A stretch of DNA of 64,000 nucleotides from Halisarca cf. caerulea (taxonomy: Eukaryota > Porifera > Demospongiae > Chondrillida > Halisarcidae). The notes under the pieces are model-generated. The model saw only the letters and a program-made list of their open reading frames with translations. It did no database searches and had not been told where the DNA came from. Location of the stretch: contig CAUJGJ010000012.1 of NCBI GenBank assembly GCA_963170055.1, forward strand, positions 335,839 to 399,838, in the 5' to 3' direction. The stretch's first letter is position 1, and every line of letters starts with the position of its first letter. The position numbers were made by a program, and so were the translations under genes. Shown here one piece after another: positions 60,101 through 64,000 of the stretch.

Positions 60101-61333
60101 GGTGATGTAGTAGCACTGGTGGTGCAGTAGTAGCACTGGTGGTGCAGTTTGGCACATTTATGTTCCAAAATGCCGTTCTAACTTTTACTTGTAACTGGCA
60201 AAAATTGTGTTTATTTGTTTTCATTTAGTTCTAGTGTATGTTATCTGAAGTTTGTATGTGAATATGTACCATACATACATGCAATATTGTGTTGTGTGCC
60301 TCTTGCACTTTTGCTGATTACTGATGATTTATCTGATGGTGTGTTTCTTCCCCTGCATTGATGTGTGCACTGCCAGTGGCGTCTGGCTCATGGCAATGTA
60401 GTGCACCTAACAGCTCGAGTTAATGGCAAGAATCTGAGGATGCATGCAAACGGTGCATTCGACTGTAAGGGTGGACGAGACAACCAGTGTAAGTGTCTCG
60501 AGTAGTTTAAGTAGTTTTACCAAGACATCTTGAGGCCCCTTCAGAATCTGTACTTGGTTCCATTAGCTCTATGCGTGCTTTGTGAAATGTACTTATTTTA
60601 TGTCTACAAACTGCCTTCTCTCTCCTTCATTTTATCCTTTCTTCACAGTCGATCTGTTCTCACTTTAATTTTTGATTACATGCATGCCAGTGATCCTTAT
60701 AGTTTTATGTATATTTTCTTCTGTAGCAAAGTGGATAGTCGAGAACAGAGGTAATGGGGCTGTTACTCTGAGGTCGTACAACGATCAGAAGAAGTACATC
60801 AACATGGAACAATCAAAGCTTGGCGTTGGGGTACGTAGAACATTGTAGTACTTGTTTATTACCTTTGATTTACAGATGATTTTGGCATGTTTTATGGAGT
60901 ATTTTGGTGTATATGTAAGTGCAATTCTGTACATGCTAACCTCTCCACACTTATCTAACTTGGAACTTTTATTCTAAATAGACTCGAAATTAACAGTAAC
61001 AGCATAATATGTACATAGTAATAAACTAAATTTTTCTATACAGTACGTACATATTAATTGTCAAATAACATTGGGATGCTGGATCGAGGTCCACTTAGGT
61101 CAATTTTACTCTTTTTATTTTTCTTCCTCCTCAAGACTGGCGGAGACCTGTGTGTGTTCAATGTGGAAGACCCCAATGATAATATGACAGAGTACATCTG
61201 CTTCTCCTTGATGTCTAATCGTGGTCTTCACTTGGGAGTGGAGAAAAGTGGTCTGATTAGGGCCCCCATTCAGACTGGCAATGGTGTGCATGGACAGTTC
61301 TTGGTCACAGTAGCAGATCACATAAACTACTAA
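50000..61333 (+). CDS. Three-trefoil (FGF/fascin-like) protein with PQY-rich linker, gene C of the cluster
   Basis: Exons: 50000-50005 (ATG TCG), 52054-52162, 52755-52858, 54534-54582, 54863-54999, 55579-55998, 56884-56998, 57494-57594, 58219-58407, 59517-59558, 60377-60488, 60727-60830, 61136-61333 (TAA). The frame is continuous for 561 aa. Residues 3-135 are trefoil A, almost identical to gene A. Residues 136-275 are a Pro/Gln/Tyr linker (AYPPPQQ and PAYQPPQQ repeats). Residues 276-410 are trefoil B, 411-424 a linker ([14 protein letters not shown]), and 425-561 trefoil C, the most divergent of the three. The 42-nt linker exon present before trefoil B in genes A and B is absent. No signal peptide is visible. 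The first exon is supported by a good GTAAGT donor, matching phase, and a short pyrimidine-rich leader. Introns are swollen by five minisatellites and several GT tracts. Function unknown. Confidence 0.86.
52450..52648. repeat. Inverted repeat with a hammerhead-like core motif between the arms
   Basis: Left arm 52450-52512 and right arm 52593-52648 are inverted copies (GGATGTGTTTT... and ...AAAACACATCC; CATCAAACAATTATT and AATAATTGTTTGATG). Between them, on the minus strand at 52525-52548, is CTGAAGA-N13-GAAA. A related motif is at 53111-53135 on the plus strand. Confidence 0.55.
53609..53667. mobile_element. Small foldback element in gene C intron
   Basis: CTAGTTTTGTGAACAAGACC pairs with GGTCTGGCTCACAAGACT around the loop ACCCAGTG. 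The terminal CTAG resembles the other foldback elements. Confidence 0.6.
53813..54475. repeat. 25-bp minisatellite in gene C intron
   Basis: About 26 units of CTCCACTGTGTGCTGGTTGT plus ACAGC, ending some 60 bp before exon 54534-54582. Open frames of 200-290 codons across it on both strands are repeat artefacts. Confidence 0.94.
55471..55527. repeat. (GT)n microsatellite before the gene C linker exon
   Basis: GT tract ending about 50 nt before exon 55579-55998. Confidence 0.92.
55579..55998 (+). other. PQY-rich linker exon of gene C
   Basis: A 420-nt exon (140 codons, phase 0 both ends), homologous to the linker exon of gene A: both open with AAP-PSP and end in an ATG codon. The repeat units differ: here three QQAYPPP-like units and then about five 24-nt units giving PPQQPAYQ. 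The donor GTGTGT at 55999 is the first unit of a GT microsatellite about 350 nt long. Confidence 0.85.
55999..56360. repeat. (GT)n microsatellite that contains the gene C linker-exon donor
   Basis: The donor of exon 55579-55998 is the first GT of this tract. Two internal blocks of about 125 bp repeat each other (GCATTTGTGTGC... TTGTTGTGCATG), so the tract itself has been tandemly duplicated. Confidence 0.94.
57058..57250. repeat. (GT)n microsatellite in gene C intron
   Basis: GT tract with GA and GC interruptions starting about 60 nt after the donor of exon 56884-56998. Confidence 0.92.
57648..57990. repeat. 23-bp minisatellite in gene C intron
   Basis: About 14 units of TGCTACCAAGCCTCACTGCA plus CTG, with variants CGTG and TGTG, starting about 50 nt after the donor of exon 57494-57594. 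Confidence 0.9.
58606..58922. repeat. 54-bp minisatellite in gene C intron
   Basis: Six units containing ACAGAGGTTTCACTGTACAG and TTACTGTGGTCCCAGTGGTG. The AGGTTTCACTGTA part is a MITE-type terminus. The preceding 58467-58600 looks like the left half of such a MITE. Confidence 0.9.
59209..59452. repeat. 29-bp minisatellite in gene C intron
   Basis: About eight units of GTTCAGCCCCTGCTCCACAT plus GTATGTATT, with variants. Confidence 0.85.
59571..60147. repeat. 17-bp minisatellite in gene C intron
   Basis: Over 30 units of GTAGTAGCACTGGTGGT, starting only 12 nt after the donor of the 42-nt exon 59517-59558. A long minus-strand open frame (59442-60224) is a repeat artefact. Confidence 0.94.
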
Positions 61334-61715
61334 CAATTATGAGCGTAGTTATGTTGTTTTGTTGTCTTGGAATACAACAAGGTGTACTTTGTGTTAGGTA
61401 TATTATTTTGTCTATCACTGTGTAGTTCTCAAGTAGCATTTGTAGTACATTTGAGATTGATGTAGTATTATGTACAATAGTCTATATACTCACTTTTTGT
61501 ATACCTGGACTGAATCAAATTAGATACAGTGGAACGTGTGAAAGAGCCGCTGATCCTGTCTATAATTAAAGGCCACTATAATTTGGCTCATGGATGCACC
61601 TCAATGGTACTAGTGCACCTCCTTACAAGGACCACAGAGACCGCTTTTGATTGCTCCCTTGCAAGTGGTATTAATTACCAGGTTTTACCATAGATTTGGT
61701 TTGTGTGTGTGTGCA

Positions 61716-61787
<72 letters not shown>

Positions 61788-62445
61788 TGTGCGTGTGTGT
61801 GTGTGCGTGCGCGTGTGGATGTGTGCATACGTGTGTGTGCATGTGCACATGCATTATAGGGAGTGTAACACCATAACTTCAAGCCACCATACATGCAGAA
61901 CTATGAATTAATTTTAAGTATGCATGGCCATATATGACACCCTACAAATTTACAAATGACCTAATAAAGAGTCAAAATTCCAAAAAATCAAGATTTTGCA
62001 ATATATAACCCTAACCCTATATTCCAAGGCAAGCTTATGAATGTGTATGCCTGCATGGTCCCAGTATACAATTCCTCCCTACATTTTGAACTGCAAGCTC
62101 GCAAAGAGGAAAACCTTACAGAGATCAATAGAACAAATCAGCTGAATGCATGTTGTCCCAAGCGTGCATGTCCTTATTTGGAGGTATGTACCAAATATAC
62201 CGCATGTACGTACTGTCAAATCTCTTTTCAAAGTCACTGGATACATTACACTCTCTACACTAGTCTCTGTAAAAAACGTACTGGCTGTACAACAACAACT
62301 TGGTTTTAAAAGCACAAAACAGTGGAACCGATGGTGTCAATGTAAACACTTCATAGCTTGCATGTCCGCATTTTATAGTATGCATGGCCCGTATACTATA
62401 GTATAGGGTGCTTGGTGGAGACGAAGTTCAAAGGTCAACAACAAG
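61334..62445. other. Intergenic region between trefoil gene C and COX6A
   Basis: No gene supported. It holds the 3' UTR of gene C, a degenerate TIR-bounded MITE at about 61528-61690, a (GT)n at 61699-61850, and AT-rich sequence with AATAAA near 61963. The 60 bases before the COX6A ATG presumably include its short leader. Confidence 0.45.
61699..61850. repeat. (GT)n microsatellite
   Basis: GT tract between gene C and COX6A. Confidence 0.92.
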
Positions 62446-62772
62446 ATGGCGCAGTTTATTAGAGTGGCAACTAGGACAAACCTTCGCCGTTTTTCGGCAT
62501 TCAAGCAGGCAGTTCAGGAGGAAGAAGCTCATGCTTTGGGAACAATGAAGACGTGGAAGAATATTTCTATGTTTGTGGCCGTACCTGCTTTGGTTTATTG
62601 TGTCTACAGCGCAGTTCAGAAAGAAGCTGAACATGCTAAACATGGGAGACCCGAATTCATTCCATACGCTCATCTGCGCATCAGAAACAAACCTTTTCCT
62701 TGGGGAGACGGAAACCATACCCTCATTCATAATGGCCACACAAATCCTTTACCAGAAGGATACGAAGAATAG
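62446..62772 (+). CDS. COX6A: Cytochrome c oxidase subunit 6A, mitochondrial
   Basis: Small nuclear-encoded subunit of respiratory complex IV in the inner mitochondrial membrane. It stabilises the dimer and tunes activity. The 108-residue protein has an N-terminus rich in Arg and hydroxylated residues that fits a mitochondrial presequence (MAQFIRVATRTNLRRFSAF). It then has one membrane helix (about residues 40-58, ISMFVAVPALVYCVYSAV). The family signature follows: RPEFIPYAHLRIRNKPFPWG, DGNHTLIHNGHTNPLPEGYE. Length matches the family. The gene has no intron, unlike everything else in the window, and ATG sits in an AAGATGG context. It looks intact, so either intron loss or an old retrocopy that replaced the parent is possible. 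Confidence 0.95.
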   Translation: MAQFIRVATRTNLRRFSAFKQAVQEEEAHALGTMKTWKNISMFVAVPALVYCVYSAVQKEAEHAKHGRPEFIPYAHLRIRNKPFPWGDGNHTLIHNGHTNPLPEGYEE

Positions 62773-62911
62773 CTTCTCCGAACGGTCTCAGACTCTGTAT
62801 GCCTTATTACTGTGTTGTATGGTAACTGTAAGCTTTACATAGGAGTAGCGTAGTCAGGTGGTCTGTTATTGTATTGTATTGTTGTACTAATTTAAAAACA
62901 TATGACTTTGA

Positions 62912-62913
<2 letters not shown>

Positions 62914-62956
<43 letters not shown>

Positions 62957-63482
62957 ATGCGCGCGTGTGCGTGTGCACATATGCATGCTGTCATGAAGTA
63001 GTGAATAGCTACTGGTAAACAAGTTGTACTATGGTAGTAACCACCCATTGTTATTCTTTGAATCTTCGTAAATCTCTTAAGAATTAAAAGTCTCGCACAC
63101 TATGCATGTTACCTAGCTTGGACCCCTTGGACTGCTCAAAGGATCTAGCCATAGTTGGAAGTGTGTAGCTCATGTGCATATGTATATGTAAAGTGTAGAT
63201 TGAAGTATACTCTCAGAAGTTGGTAACAGACCCCTTGCTCAATTGATTGAGTGGTAGTTTGACCTAACTTCCAAACACTACATAGTGGATACTATGGCCA
63301 AGTTGCTAATGTGCAGCAATGCCATTGTACCCAGCAGCTCCCCACTTAGGTACTTTGTGGTGGAATGGGCATGTCTACCCTGGGATAAGGAGCATGATTA
63401 GTTTGTATGTAGGGCCCACTTGCAAAGATGGGCTAACCTGTCAGGCCATACTGACATGCTAACATATGTATGTTGCGGCTTA

Positions 63483-63539
<57 letters not shown>
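62914..63539. repeat. Two (GT)n tracts downstream of COX6A
   Basis: GT tracts at 62914-62978 and 63485-63539, separated by about 500 nt of sequence in which I see no gene. Confidence 0.9.
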
Positions 63540-63540
<1 letters not shown>

Positions 63541-63646
63541 CATGTTTGTATGATTTGTGTTACATATGTATGTGGTCTACTTGCGTGTTGGTTGGATGTG
63601 TGGGACCAGTAGGTAACAATCAACATATTCTACCTCTTGCAGTGAC

Positions 63647-63760
63647 CTAGTCTGGCGTAGCCAACCCAATCTCGCTTGGCCATTTTCGGGGACTGACGTC
63701 ACCGGTGACATCAGTCCCCGAAAATGGCCGAGCGAGATTGGGTTGGCTATGCCAGGCTAG
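63647..63760. mobile_element. Near-perfect hairpin element with CTAGTCTGGC terminus
   Basis: Almost the whole 114 bp is one palindrome: CTAGTCTGGCGTAGCCAACC pairs with GGTTGGCTATGCCAGGCTAG, and CCATTTTCGGGGACTGA pairs with TCAGTCCCCGAAAATGG. The centre reads TGACGTCACCGGTGACATCA. Mismatches are few, so insertion looks recent. Confidence 0.87.
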
Positions 63761-64000
63761 CAGTGACTTATGTTAAATGGGAATCTTTCATGGGTTTTTA
63801 TTTTGCAAACACAATGTGCAACATTGATGACTATATATTGGGAATCTTGCGATTGACACTAGAAAGCTTGGAGGTGGAATATTCTGTGTAAGGATACAGT
63901 ATATGTTGGGTACTTGCCGTACAGGTGCATGGTGAGTGAACCCTGTAAACCCTATGCAAGTTCAGTGGAACATGTATAATGCGAACACCTGCGGGACCAC

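Larger units (their letters stand above)
62773..64000. other. Region downstream of COX6A
   Basis: No gene supported. It carries (GT)n at 62914-62978 and 63485-63539, an ATTAAA near 63083 that could serve as poly(A) signal for COX6A, the hairpin element at 63647-63760, and at 63964 the start of a CAGTGGAAC-type terminal repeat cut off by the window end. Confidence 0.5.

Noticed and set aside
53813..60147. CRISPR-like arrays
   Set aside because: Units are directly adjacent with no unique spacers and lie in eukaryotic introns; they are minisatellites.
59442..60224. 260-codon minus-strand frame
   Set aside because: Product of the 17-bp minisatellite in a gene C intron.
62037..62309. 90-codon frame upstream of COX6A
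   Set aside because: No recognisable domain and no splice or promoter support.

Overview
This is a eukaryotic window, almost certainly from an early-branching animal. Genes are broken into many short exons with GT-AG introns. The introns are full of (GT)n microsatellites, minisatellites, TACGTA-type tracts and small non-autonomous DNA transposons. A sponge is my best guess, from the very metazoan SWI/SNF gene combined with unfamiliar beta-trefoil proteins, but I cannot name the species. All supported genes lie on the + strand.

Region 1 (1-28327) is the 3' part of a SMARCA2/4 (Brahma/BRG1) chromatin-remodelling ATPase gene. I traced 33 exons that stay in one frame for 1220 codons plus a stop: HSA, BRK, both helicase lobes, SnAC and bromodomain. 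The N-terminus (QLQ) lies before the window. The introns hold hAT-like, TA-duplicating and TTAA-duplicating MITEs and dense TACGTA tracts. Those tracts become much rarer after about 28 kb.

Region 2 (30896-61333) is a cluster of three paralogous genes built from beta-trefoil modules. Gene A (about 625 aa) and gene C (about 561 aa) have the order trefoil A, Pro/Gln/Tyr-rich linker, trefoil B, trefoil C. Gene B (303 aa) is trefoil B plus trefoil C only. Nearly every trefoil is encoded by the same exon pattern: about 112 nt ending in phase 1, then 101-104 nt, then about 186-207 nt, with a 42-nt linker exon in front of most B and C modules. As I recall vertebrate FGF genes, they share this layout (phase-1 intron, 104-nt middle exon, phase-0 intron), and the sequences also resemble FGF, for example LRIHPDGRVD. 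I regard this cluster as the most interesting content of the window: tandem FGF-type trefoils with no visible signal peptide. Fascin-type trefoils are the main alternative.

Region 3 (62446-62772) is a single-exon COX6A gene, cytochrome c oxidase subunit 6A. The rest of the window to 64000 is repeats, including a near-perfect hairpin element at 63647-63760.

I see no functional link between the three loci. The remodelling ATPase and COX6A are housekeeping genes flanking a locally duplicated, lineage-specific trefoil family. Intron sequence between the trefoil exons has been expanded repeatedly by minisatellites.
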